From Butyrivibrio sp. X503 (GTDB lineage: Bacteria; Bacillota; Clostridia; Lachnospirales; Lachnospiraceae): a stretch of DNA of 64,000 nt. A program made the translations under genes and the position numbers. Location of the stretch: assembly GCF_003625475.1 (NCBI RefSeq), contig NZ_RAIQ01000003.1, positions 124,001-188,000 on the forward strand, in the 5' to 3' direction. Below are positions 7,794-16,446 of this stretch, in pieces; within the stretch, counting starts at the first letter, position 1, and each line of letters begins with the position of its first letter. The notes beneath the pieces were generated by a model. That model was not told where the DNA came from, ran no database searches, and saw nothing but the letters and a program-made list of their open reading frames with translations.

Positions 7794-9156
7794 TTTTTCT
7801 CTTCCTAAACATATTTGATACGAAGGATCTGATGTAATCTCCGTAGTCTATAAAGTCGTAGACTCCTTCTCTTTTCGCCTTCAAGAATAATTTGATCAGT
7901 AGTATATAATAATAAAAATAATACTTCCTGACACTTAAATATGTTGGCTTTGCCACCACATGAAGATAATCAAAATGAGACGGATTATCTGTAATTATCC
8001 TGTCCTTGTACTGTTTGTAGGTCTCAAGTCCAAACTCCGGAACAAATATCGAAACCGCCACATGCTTAAGTTTATGAGCCACTATCCACTTGTACAGATT
8101 CTTAAAATCTTTTCTCCTGTAATCAAGATCAACAATAAAAAGACCCATGATATTAACGCCCAGATTGTTGCATATCTCCACCGTCTTCTCGTTATATCCG
8201 ACACTTGATTTTTTATCATATATTTCAAGGTGCGCATCATCAACCGACTCAAGACCGACCAGTAAATAATAAAGTCCGACCTCCTTAAAGTCTTTTATTA
8301 ACTCAGGATGAGTCGCAATAAAATCCGATCTTCCGTAGCAAATGTATTTTTTGTTGATGCCCTTTTCTTTGAGAAGCCCGATAAATCTTCCGACTCTTTC
8401 CTCATCAAAAAGAAAATCATCATCCACTATGTAAATATTATCCGCTTGAATCTGCGCTATCTCATCAACTACATCTTCTATGTCACGCGGACTGTATTTC
8501 CCCGAATTCATCCTGTTGCGCTCACAGAACTTACAGTGATACGGACAACAATACGCGGTCCTGACCCATGCCGAATGTTCAAGCTCCAGATATCTGTAAT
8601 TCTTCGGATGGCTGTAAAAATAACTTCTGTCGGGTCTTGGAAGTCTTTTTATATCAAAAGGCTTTGCGGGATTGCTGTACCATTTTCCGTCTTTCTTATA
8701 GCAAACTCCGTCAAGCCCGGAAATATCTGCTGCCGATTTCCCATATGCATGATCTGCAATTTCCGTGATATTAAAAATATCAAAGCTTGTGAGAATGTAG
8801 TCCACATAATCTTTATACATCCTCTCAAAGCAGCGCTGGGCGTGAAGTCCGCCGATTATGGTTATTGTATTTTCATTAAAATCTTTTGCTTCTTTACAGT
8901 ACTCCAACATGAAGTTTTCCTGACGGGTCCTGCCGCAAACATATACCACATCAGGCTTGTATCTGTCCAAAGCCATCGGAACACCCATGGTCTCCACCTG
9001 ACCGTCATATATAAATACTTCATGTCCTTTATTTTGCAAACCGCTTGAAATGTACTCAAGTTCCAAACATTCATTTTCAATAACACCTACAAAGTTATAT
9101 CTTGTACGTGAAATTTCAGGATGAATAAGCAAAAAAGTCAGCTTATTTCTCTCCAT
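7780..9156 (-). CDS. Radical SAM protein with B12-binding-like N-terminal domain
   Basis: Iron-sulfur enzyme that uses S-adenosylmethionine to start radical chemistry. The cluster motif CxxxCxxC is C204-PYH-C208-KF-C211. The N-terminal 130 residues have the Rossmann-like pattern of cobalamin-binding domains (ISSGLQNKGHEVFIYDG, PDVVYVCGRT, ITIIGGLHA), but the cobalt-ligating DxHxxG motif is absent: IYDGQV stands in its place. After the barrel (about 195-400) there is a hydrophobic C-terminal stretch (RKYYFYYYILLIKLFLKA), suggesting membrane contact. It overlaps its neighbours on both sides, within a lipid-type operon, so a lipid or fatty-acyl substrate is the best guess. The substrate is unknown. 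Confidence 0.88.
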   Translation of the reverse strand: MERNKLTFLLIHPEISRTRYNFVGVIENECLELEYISSGLQNKGHEVFIYDGQVETMGVPMALDRYKPDVVYVCGRTRQENFMLEYCKEAKDFNENTITIIGGLHAQRCFERMYKDYVDYILTSFDIFNITEIADHAYGKSAADISGLDGVCYKKDGKWYSNPAKPFDIKRLPRPDRSYFYSHPKNYRYLELEHSAWVRTAYCCPYHCKFCERNRMNSGKYSPRDIEDVVDEIAQIQADNIYIVDDDFLFDEERVGRFIGLLKEKGINKKYICYGRSDFIATHPELIKDFKEVGLYYLLVGLESVDDAHLEIYDKKSSVGYNEKTVEICNNLGVNIMGLFIVDLDYRRKDFKNLYKWIVAHKLKHVAVSIFVPEFGLETYKQYKDRIITDNPSHFDYLHVVAKPTYLSVRKYYFYYYILLIKLFLKAKREGVYDFIDYGDYIRSFVSNMFRKRKNDDE

Positions 9157-10856
9157 TTCTTTTGTGTTTCCTCCTTAACGAGTTCATTGTATGCCACTTT
9201 TCCGACCAAAGTTTTGGGCAGCTCTTCTCTGAATTCATATTCGAACGGCCATGAATACTTAGCCAGATTCTTTTCACAATGAGCCTTTATCGAATTCAGT
9301 TTTCCCACATCGGGAGATATACCGTTTTTCAAAACAATAAATGCTTTTGCAACCTGTGTCTTATAAGGATGATCTATTCCTATAACGCAAGACATGAGAA
9401 CATCCGGATGCGAGTCAATTATATTTTCTATATACTGCGGATAAATGTTATAACCTGAGCTGACTATGACTCTTTTTAACCTCTGTTTGAAATAAACAAA
9501 GCCATCTTCATCCATATATCCAAGGTCTCCCGTATGAAGCCAGATGAGCCCGTCTTCATGGAGTCTGAGCGCTTTTGTAGTCTCCTCTTCGTCCTTCAGA
9601 TATCCCTTCATAACAGTCGGACCGTTAATGACAATCTCACCTTCTTCACCATATGGAAGCTCCTTGGTTGTCTGTGGACTGACTATCTTGTAATAAGTAT
9701 CAGGATAAGGAATGCCTATGCTTCCCTCGCGATAATAGTTGATCGGTGTCAGACAGCTTCCCGTGACGCACTCGGTAAGACCGTACCCCTCGCGAACCTG
9801 CGTATTGGCTCCGTGACTGTGGAGGAAATCATCGATCTTATTTTTCAAACTTATGGAGAGCGAATCTCCGCCCGAAATGACACATCTTAAAAAAGAAAGA
9901 TCGTATCCGTCAAGTTTTTTGTTTTTCAAAAGTGCCTCATACAAAGTCGGCACTCCTGCGATAACGTTCGGCTTATACTTCTTAATAAGAGTGTGAAAAG
10001 TATTAATACTAAACTGCGGAAGTATTATTGCTTCCATTCCTTTATAAAGCGCTGTATGTATGCATATTCCAAGGCCAAAGCCGTGAAAGATCGGCATAAT
10101 GGAAAGGATCTTGTCCTTCTCGTTGAGACACGCGCACGCTTCTATTCCCTGCATTGCCAAGGCATTGAAATTCAAATTAGTAAGTTCTATTCCCTTCGGA
10201 TCTCCCGAAGTTCCTCCGCTGTAAAGTATTGCGGCTACTTCAGCTCCTTTATGGCAATGATCGATCTTACCGGTAAACTTATCACCAAGCCCGATAAAAT
10301 CATTCCACATGATGATACGATCACTTTTTGGAATGCTGACTTTTCTTCCCTTAGTAAGCTTGTAAAGACATTTCATATGAATAGGCATTGAATCCGCAAC
10401 GGAAACAAGGATTGCCGATCTAAGTCCTGTCTCGGAAAAGATATGATCGATCTTATTATAAGCAAGATCTATCGCAACAATAAATTTACTCTCCGATAAA
10501 TTTAAGAATGTCTTTATCTCCGGTTCCGCTGACAGGGGATGGATCATATTTGCAACAGCCCCGATCATGTTTATGGCATAAAAGCTGATGATAGCTTCCG
10601 GTGTATTCGGCATACATATACTGACTTTGTCTCCGGCGGCTACACCCAAGCTTTTGAAAGCCCTTGCACATTTGTCTATCCGGTCCAAAAGACCCTTATA
10701 GGTATTCTTTGTTCCGAAATAGTTATAGCTTGTATATTCCGGGTGCCTGTCGGCACTCTCTTTTAGAAGTTCATAAAGAGAATTATCAGGATAATCCAGA
10801 TGTTCCCGAACTCCGTCATAGAAACTGTACCAAGGAGTTTTAACGTTATTATTCAT
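9138..10856 (-). CDS. Acyl-CoA synthetase / AMP-dependent ligase
   Basis: ANL-superfamily enzyme that adenylates a carboxylic acid, probably a fatty acid, and passes it to CoA or a carrier. The P-loop-like A3 motif LYSGGTSGDPKGIELT is at residues 211-226, the A5 motif REGYGLTEC near 355, the A7 motif HTGDLGYMDEDGF near 455, and the catalytic Lys in LPKTLVGKVAYNEL near 552. At 572 residues it is of normal length. Its stop overlaps the start of the radical SAM gene by 19 bp, and its ATG abuts the end of the acyltransferase gene. With the PlsC protein upstream it would activate and hand on an acyl group for lipid synthesis. Confidence 0.9.
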   Translation of the reverse strand: MNNNVKTPWYSFYDGVREHLDYPDNSLYELLKESADRHPEYTSYNYFGTKNTYKGLLDRIDKCARAFKSLGVAAGDKVSICMPNTPEAIISFYAINMIGAVANMIHPLSAEPEIKTFLNLSESKFIVAIDLAYNKIDHIFSETGLRSAILVSVADSMPIHMKCLYKLTKGRKVSIPKSDRIIMWNDFIGLGDKFTGKIDHCHKGAEVAAILYSGGTSGDPKGIELTNLNFNALAMQGIEACACLNEKDKILSIMPIFHGFGLGICIHTALYKGMEAIILPQFSINTFHTLIKKYKPNVIAGVPTLYEALLKNKKLDGYDLSFLRCVISGGDSLSISLKNKIDDFLHSHGANTQVREGYGLTECVTGSCLTPINYYREGSIGIPYPDTYYKIVSPQTTKELPYGEEGEIVINGPTVMKGYLKDEEETTKALRLHEDGLIWLHTGDLGYMDEDGFVYFKQRLKRVIVSSGYNIYPQYIENIIDSHPDVLMSCVIGIDHPYKTQVAKAFIVLKNGISPDVGKLNSIKAHCEKNLAKYSWPFEYEFREELPKTLVGKVAYNELVKEETQKKWREIS

Positions 10857-11449
10857 TACACATTCTCTCTGTTTTCAATAATCAATTTTTTTACCTTATC
10901 AAAAAGCAATTTATTTGCTTCCTCTACATCGAGCTTGGAAACATCGATGGGGTCTCCGAATACGATCTTGAGATTATTTTTCCCAAACTTATAATCTCCC
11001 GTGATGGAATATGGAACTATCATGCTCCCTGTACGTTTGGCCATAACAACCGCACCGTATTTAAACGGAAGCAAGATCTCGTCCGTATAATTGCGCTTAG
11101 CTTCCGGTGAAAGATTGATGAGCGCATCATTATTTAAATAATCCACTGCCTGCTCCAGGGCATCTCTATTATGCTCTGCATGAAGATCTACGGGAATCGT
11201 ACCGATAGCTCTGAAAAACCAACCGAATATCCCATCATGCAGATCCTTCTTTGCCAGAGTATGTACCACCCTTTTTGTGCAACAATCGACAAGAATAGGA
11301 TCCAATGCATGCTTGTGATTTCCGGCTATAACGCATCTTCCTTCAGCCGGGATATTCCGCTCATTTACGATCGTTGGGTTATAAACTATGCGAAACAGCC
11401 AATAACTTACCGGCCGCATTATTTTATATAAATATGCTTTCTCTTTCAT
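10856..11449 (-). CDS. 1-acylglycerol-3-phosphate acyltransferase (PlsC-like)
   Basis: Acyltransferase of the PlsC/LPLAT family, adding a second acyl chain to a lysolipid. The catalytic HX4D motif is H45-KHAL-D50 in AGNHKHALDPIL. The glycerophosphate-binding region is weakly kept (NLSPEAKRNYTD, residues 114-125), and the third block GAVVMAKRTGSMIVPYSI is present. It has 197 residues and is the first gene of a five-gene minus-strand operon with no gap above a few bases. The acyl-acceptor could be a standard lysophosphatidate or an unusual lipid. Another PlsC homologue is encoded at 54404, so this one may be specialised. Confidence 0.88.
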   Translation of the reverse strand: MKEKAYLYKIMRPVSYWLFRIVYNPTIVNERNIPAEGRCVIAGNHKHALDPILVDCCTKRVVHTLAKKDLHDGIFGWFFRAIGTIPVDLHAEHNRDALEQAVDYLNNDALINLSPEAKRNYTDEILLPFKYGAVVMAKRTGSMIVPYSITGDYKFGKNNLKIVFGDPIDVSKLDVEEANKLLFDKVKKLIIENRENV

Positions 11450-11470
11450 TTCAAACTCTTTTTCTATTAT

Positions 11471-13588
11471 TTAGTGTTCAGTCTGCAAAAAATCCCATGC
11501 ATCGTAATTGCTTACATCCACAGCAAAGTAACCATTTACTGTATCTTTATATTCACAGTTTTTTCCATCCTCTGATATTGTATATCTCTCCGCATTGAAT
11601 TCGTATTCATTTTTGTTTTTGGTCACATAGTTTACATCAAGCTCATTATTGTCTCTTAGGATATACTGAACCGCCTCGGGATTACTTACAAATGATAAAT
11701 TCACTCCCTTGTAGTTTTCAGCCTCTTTTTCAGTTAACTCCTTGGCATCATAAAGCTTGAACACTCCATCTTCCATATACATTTGATACGGGACATCGCA
11801 TCGTCCGGTTCTCATCATAGCATTGGACAAGGTTTCTCCTTTATCAGGTTCTATGAAATTACCGTACATTTCAAGGTCCCACTGTAAGCCGTCTTGCGTA
11901 AAAAACTTTTTCCCTTGCGCCCACGCGGTCGGAGTAGCATTTACCAATTTGTCATCTTTAACCGTATAAACAAATCCAAGACCATCAGCGGCCATTCCTC
12001 CGTTAAGGGCTATGAACGTGTTATTATCAAAAGAAGCTGTGCTTTGCGTCACGTAAAAATCAATATGCCCCTTATCCGTTATTTCATCTATATGCTCAGC
12101 TTTACTCGATTCATCCACAAACCATACATCGGACACTTCCCAAAATACAGGCTTACCATTGTTATATTTCGCATATTCATCTTCAGGTCTTCCCTGGATT
12201 ACAAAAGCTTCTTTCTTTCCATCGTCATCAAGATCTACGACATAGCTTCCAAGCTTACTACCCTTCTCCAAATCTTCTTTGACAGCCTTGGTAAAATCAT
12301 TCTCCGCCTCATCCGGTTCTATAGCTTGGCCGTTACCGCTCTTTTTGGTATTCTCATTTGTTTCCCCGTCGTCACTGTTTTTTTCGGTACTATCATCTGT
12401 CTGCAAAGTGATTTCTATAGGGTCTCCCTCAGCACCGTATCCGGATCTGAAGAAGGTAAGCCCCTTGCCTTTTGTCCATTCATAATTCCAATAGAAGGTG
12501 CTTCCTTCCGACGGATTATATATACTGCATTTACATACGTCACCGCTGTTTTCAAGCTCTGTTACCCATCCATCGTCATCACGGACTTTTCCCGAATCAC
12601 TTCCTGAGCATATTACCATTCCTTCATTCAAAAAATCTTCTTCGGAAGGAACTTCAGTTTCCCAAGGTATCAAATAAATCTTATCCGCGGTTACATAGAC
12701 GGGGCCGATGCTGAATCTGTCTCCCGTTCCCCAATACATTCTTCCCGGGCAGTCCTCATGCTGAATGCACAGAGAATAAACATTGCCATTCTCATAAGAA
12801 GCTATTTTCTTTACCGATAAATCAACCGTTTTTATATCTTCCTCAAAAAACAGCTTTACATCGTATGTGTACTCGGAATCTTTTTCTTCAAAGAAATAAT
12901 CATTAGTGCTGAAATTAGACTTTGTTTCCTCTTCTAACATGACAAAATCTTTGTCTTTATACTCGTACTTAACTTCGTTATGTTCATCATTACTGTGCCT
13001 GTAGGTTCCGATGATTACTTTTTCATTTTCATCTACCCTATAATTGGAGATTTCCTCGAATGTTTTCTTATATACATACTCACCGTCTTCATAAACATAT
13101 GCACAATACACGCTCATTCCGCTTGAGCTCTGACTGCCAAGTGAGATAACAATGTCTTTATGTCCGTCAAAACTTACATCCACATATTCGACATCAAAAT
13201 CGCACGCCTCAAATACATATCGATCACTGTCCATGGAAGCTTTTTTCGAAGGATAATCTACCTTTAATGAGATTATCTTGTCGTTTTCTTTGGCAAAAAA
13301 GTAATCCTCCAAATGCATGTATTCGTCGGGATCTTCTTCTGTTCGCCCAACCGCTACATGATACAAGCTATGCTCGTCATCTACCCACTCCGCGGACTCA
13401 ATCATCTTTTCATCATCAAACTGAAATACCTTTGAAAGCTCTTTGTTTATCTCAGCATCTTCGGTAACTATGCCAAGATTTTCATTGGCATCTTTATTGG
13501 TATCGTTATTGTCCCCAATGCCTGAACATCCCATTAAAAAGGTGCAGATACCCGCCACAATAATCGGTTTTAAAAATTTGTTTTTCAT
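11471..13588 (-). CDS. Lipoprotein of unknown function with VCBS/FG-GAP-like Ca loops
   Basis: Predicted lipoprotein: the signal ends in FLMGCSG (lipobox Cys near residue 21), followed by an Asn/Asp-rich linker. The 705-residue mature part is acidic. Short Asp-rich loops typical of FG-GAP/VCBS calcium-binding repeats recur (VSFDGHKDIVISLG near 140; VDLDDDGKKEAFVIQG near 450). A low-complexity Asp/Glu/Asn linker (about 395-430) divides it into two halves. Start at ATG 13588 is backed by AAGGAGAG. It is followed by the lipid operon at 22 bp and preceded by another lipoprotein gene. I do not recognise a named family. Confidence 0.75.
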   Translation of the reverse strand: MKNKFLKPIIVAGICTFLMGCSGIGDNNDTNKDANENLGIVTEDAEINKELSKVFQFDDEKMIESAEWVDDEHSLYHVAVGRTEEDPDEYMHLEDYFFAKENDKIISLKVDYPSKKASMDSDRYVFEACDFDVEYVDVSFDGHKDIVISLGSQSSSGMSVYCAYVYEDGEYVYKKTFEEISNYRVDENEKVIIGTYRHSNDEHNEVKYEYKDKDFVMLEEETKSNFSTNDYFFEEKDSEYTYDVKLFFEEDIKTVDLSVKKIASYENGNVYSLCIQHEDCPGRMYWGTGDRFSIGPVYVTADKIYLIPWETEVPSEEDFLNEGMVICSGSDSGKVRDDDGWVTELENSGDVCKCSIYNPSEGSTFYWNYEWTKGKGLTFFRSGYGAEGDPIEITLQTDDSTEKNSDDGETNENTKKSGNGQAIEPDEAENDFTKAVKEDLEKGSKLGSYVVDLDDDGKKEAFVIQGRPEDEYAKYNNGKPVFWEVSDVWFVDESSKAEHIDEITDKGHIDFYVTQSTASFDNNTFIALNGGMAADGLGFVYTVKDDKLVNATPTAWAQGKKFFTQDGLQWDLEMYGNFIEPDKGETLSNAMMRTGRCDVPYQMYMEDGVFKLYDAKELTEKEAENYKGVNLSFVSNPEAVQYILRDNNELDVNYVTKNKNEYEFNAERYTISEDGKNCEYKDTVNGYFAVDVSNYDAWDFLQTEH

Positions 13589-13613
13589 ACTTTTCTCTCT
13601 CCTTATATATTAT

Positions 13614-15182
13614 TCACACGTTTATTTTTTCTTCTATCTCTTTTAATGAAATAAGCTCTAAGCCGGCGTCATTAAATGCCTTACAGTATTTTCCGGTGGG
13701 ATCATACAATACTTCATCATCTACCTTTTCGAAATTCTCATAAAGTTTAAAGATGCAATACTTATACTCTTTTGAGCTGTCATCCTCGGTGAAGTAATAC
13801 TCCTCTATTTGTACGTCATTCCAGGATTCATCGATTCCTTCCAGCTTTTCAAAAGCCGAAGCGGTAAGATAATAATTTTTGCCATATTTAAAGTTGTAAT
13901 TTCCTTCGCAGTCCAGATATCCAAACTCATAATTACGCACATTTGCCTGTACGTTTCTGCTTGTTTCAACCATTCCTTTTTCATCAATAGCTACTTCATC
14001 CGTCCCTGCTGAATCAATGGAAAACTCAAGCCGGTAATCCTGTGATAACACGCAAAAGACTTCATGATATACGCCATCATGATCATAAGAAACAGTGGCC
14101 AGAATTTCTTTTTTACCATCGTTTCCACAATCAATCTCCGAGTATGAAATATCGGTTTTGCAATCAGTCAGATCCCGACTTAATTGCGCTTTAATCTTAT
14201 CTTCTAGTATCGCTCCGTAATTATCCTGTCCTATATTCATTAAAAACTTCGCATTTAAAAGCTTAAGAAAAAGAACTTTCATCCTGATCGTTTTGATATA
14301 TTCAGCCGTTTCATCATCAGAAATGCTCTTCTCAAGGTTCGCCATAGAACAGATCAATGTATAATAATCATCTACGTACTGCTCATACCCAAGCTCGGAG
14401 TCTGTCTTCTCATCAAGCTGTGAACACAACTCTTTTGAAAAAGAATAATAGTCTTCAGTATCCGCACTTTCGGGATCATATTCCCCCAGCATAGCCTCGA
14501 AATCACTGTCATATTCCATAACTACGCTTTTATCACTAAAATCGCTCCAATGTACATTTGACAGATCTGATCCTTCTGATAAAACATTGAGCTTCATGGA
14601 ATTTGCTCCGAGAAGTTCATACTCCCATGACAGGAACGCTCCGCCGATCATCTCATACTCAGTCATTACATGATCGGTAAGCATATCCTTGTACATACTG
14701 CCGGGTACTATGCCGTTTGTTCCGTACAGTCCTTTATCCAAAAGTATTATTTCTTCATCATATTTTTCCCAGGCTATAAGGACCTCGTCCAGTTTTTCTT
14801 GGGTCTCTTTTGACACGTTGCCGCTCTTGATGTTATCGGCAACGTTTTTTATTCTTTCGTCCCATATTTTACGTACAGCCTCAGGAGATTCATCTTCATT
14901 TTCAACTGCAATCACCGTATCCACAGTAGCTAACTCCATATTGGCATAGAAATCCGTTTCCTTGGAAATAAATACCTTGTTATCCACGCTGTATCTGTTT
15001 GCATATGTTTCATATGACGTTGTTGTGCTACTATCCGCCGCTGATTCCTCTGACGTAGTTGTGCTACTATCTGCCACTGTTTCCTCAACAAGTCTTTCGG
15101 TGGTTTTATTATTGCCGGTGCACCCGGTTAAATATATACAAACGCCGGTCAAAACCAGCAGTCTTTTAATTCTTTTTTTCAT
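13614..15182 (-). CDS. Lipoprotein of unknown function
   Basis: Lipoprotein signal with lipobox YLTGCTG (Cys near 21) and then a Thr/Ser-rich linker in which SAADSSTTTS-type repeats occur twice (ADSSTTTSEES / ADSSTTTSYET). The 522-residue body has no domain I can name. One VCBS-like loop, IDCGNDGKKEILATVSYD (near 355), is shared with the neighbouring lipoprotein and suggests relatedness. Start ATG 15182 has AAGGGG at good distance. It lies 25 bp from the next lipoprotein gene, so the two are probably co-transcribed. Confidence 0.72.
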   Translation of the reverse strand: MKKRIKRLLVLTGVCIYLTGCTGNNKTTERLVEETVADSSTTTSEESAADSSTTTSYETYANRYSVDNKVFISKETDFYANMELATVDTVIAVENEDESPEAVRKIWDERIKNVADNIKSGNVSKETQEKLDEVLIAWEKYDEEIILLDKGLYGTNGIVPGSMYKDMLTDHVMTEYEMIGGAFLSWEYELLGANSMKLNVLSEGSDLSNVHWSDFSDKSVVMEYDSDFEAMLGEYDPESADTEDYYSFSKELCSQLDEKTDSELGYEQYVDDYYTLICSMANLEKSISDDETAEYIKTIRMKVLFLKLLNAKFLMNIGQDNYGAILEDKIKAQLSRDLTDCKTDISYSEIDCGNDGKKEILATVSYDHDGVYHEVFCVLSQDYRLEFSIDSAGTDEVAIDEKGMVETSRNVQANVRNYEFGYLDCEGNYNFKYGKNYYLTASAFEKLEGIDESWNDVQIEEYYFTEDDSSKEYKYCIFKLYENFEKVDDEVLYDPTGKYCKAFNDAGLELISLKEIEEKINV

Positions 15183-15209
15183 CTTTCCCCTTAATACTTC
15201 TTTATTTGA

Positions 15210-16274
15210 TTATTTACCTAAATATTTATAACAATCTATGGTCAGCCCAAACAGGTCCTTTACGCTTGTTTTATATAATTCAAAATAATTGGCATCACAT
15301 GAAACAACCTCATCATCAACCAGGTAATAGGTGTTATATTCTCCTTTTCCGACAAACTCATACGAGAACCTGCATAGCTTTCCGTCTTTGTTGTATACCG
15401 AAAAATCATCAACCGTACCTTCGACGTCAAATCCCTCCGCGATCAAAAGATAATAGAGATTACCAAAATTTATATATCCACTAAAAAGAATGTCTTTATG
15501 TACTCTATAATCTTTATTATTCTCATCTTCCGGATCCCCGGAAAGATACACTGCGACATACTCATCTTCATGCTCGTTCCAATATGTTTTAATATCATCC
15601 TCCGTCATCTCGGATTCTATTTCCGGAAAATGATATTGGTATCCCAGGTCAAAATAACGCTTTATACTACTCTTTAGTTGATCACCTACTTTTACTTCTT
15701 CACAACGGCATATATACCCATTATTGATGTAATCCGAAATATCTCCGAGTAAGTTTTCTTCATAGAAATTCATTCTTTCACTTTTGTATTTGGGACCTAT
15801 AACAATTTTGATATTCTTCTTTATAGAATCCAGTTTATCTGCACACGCTTCTATGCCCTCAAATTTCCTCTTCAGTTCATCGAGATTGGTATATTCAAAT
15901 CTAAAAGAAGCCCATTCTTCGTGCATATCATCCGGAATAGACAGTTCAACGCCTTCATGATCGGGAAGCTCATCCAAATAGCGCTCAACAAATTTGGCAT
16001 CATAATTATCAACAAGGACTCTGCTGCCAAACAATCCAACACGAAGTTCTTCTGTCACAGTAAAATCAACATTGTATTTGGTATCTGTTACGTTCCAATA
16101 CTTCTCACCGTCAATCTCACCCGCCGGCGACGCTGAAACATGACAATACCCCAATCCTCTTTCCGCCAAATATTTTTTCACATCTACGCTTGTATAATTC
16201 CCCATGCAACCGCACAGTGACAGTGGTATAGCTAAAAGAGCCAACATAAGCAACAATACTTTTTTATTTTTCAT
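15210..16274 (-). CDS. Lipoprotein of unknown function
   Basis: Lipoprotein of about 354 residues, signal MKNKKVLLLMLALL ending in SLCGCMG. I start it at ATG 16274, seven codons inside the longest frame, because AGAGGAG lies directly upstream. The mature part is mixed alpha/beta and charged with no motif I recognise; it contains YYLVDDEVVSCDANYFELY near the end. It is the first of three successive lipoprotein genes on the minus strand (28 bp to the next), which suggests one transcript. The cell-surface location follows from the lipobox; the function is unknown. Confidence 0.72.
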   Translation of the reverse strand: MKNKKVLLLMLALLAIPLSLCGCMGNYTSVDVKKYLAERGLGYCHVSASPAGEIDGEKYWNVTDTKYNVDFTVTEELRVGLFGSRVLVDNYDAKFVERYLDELPDHEGVELSIPDDMHEEWASFRFEYTNLDELKRKFEGIEACADKLDSIKKNIKIVIGPKYKSERMNFYEENLLGDISDYINNGYICRCEEVKVGDQLKSSIKRYFDLGYQYHFPEIESEMTEDDIKTYWNEHEDEYVAVYLSGDPEDENNKDYRVHKDILFSGYINFGNLYYLLIAEGFDVEGTVDDFSVYNKDGKLCRFSYEFVGKGEYNTYYLVDDEVVSCDANYFELYKTSVKDLFGLTIDCYKYLGK

Positions 16275-16367
16275 CTTCTCCTCTTTATATGCCACGATAA
16301 TTTAATATCTTTACATTATATGTCACAAAGTTATATTACACTCCTTAACATTTTAAATCAATAAAAA

Positions 16368-16405
16368 GATCACGGAAAATACTGATTTTCCGTGACCATT
16401 ACACT
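16368..16405 (-). terminator. Terminator of the galactosidase operon
   Basis: Perfect stem TCACGGAAAAT with ATTTTCCGTGA (about 16370-16395) around a 4-base loop; on the minus strand it is followed by TCTTTTTATTG. It lies 40 bp past the GH2 stop codon. Confidence 0.85.
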
Positions 16406-16446
16406 TAGCCGGTTTCATACTCTGAGGCACTTGATTTATTATCACT

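Noticed and set aside
8308..9048. 246-residue plus-strand frame opposite the radical SAM gene
   Set aside because: Shadow frame; the minus-strand frame has the CxxxCxxC motif and operon overlaps.
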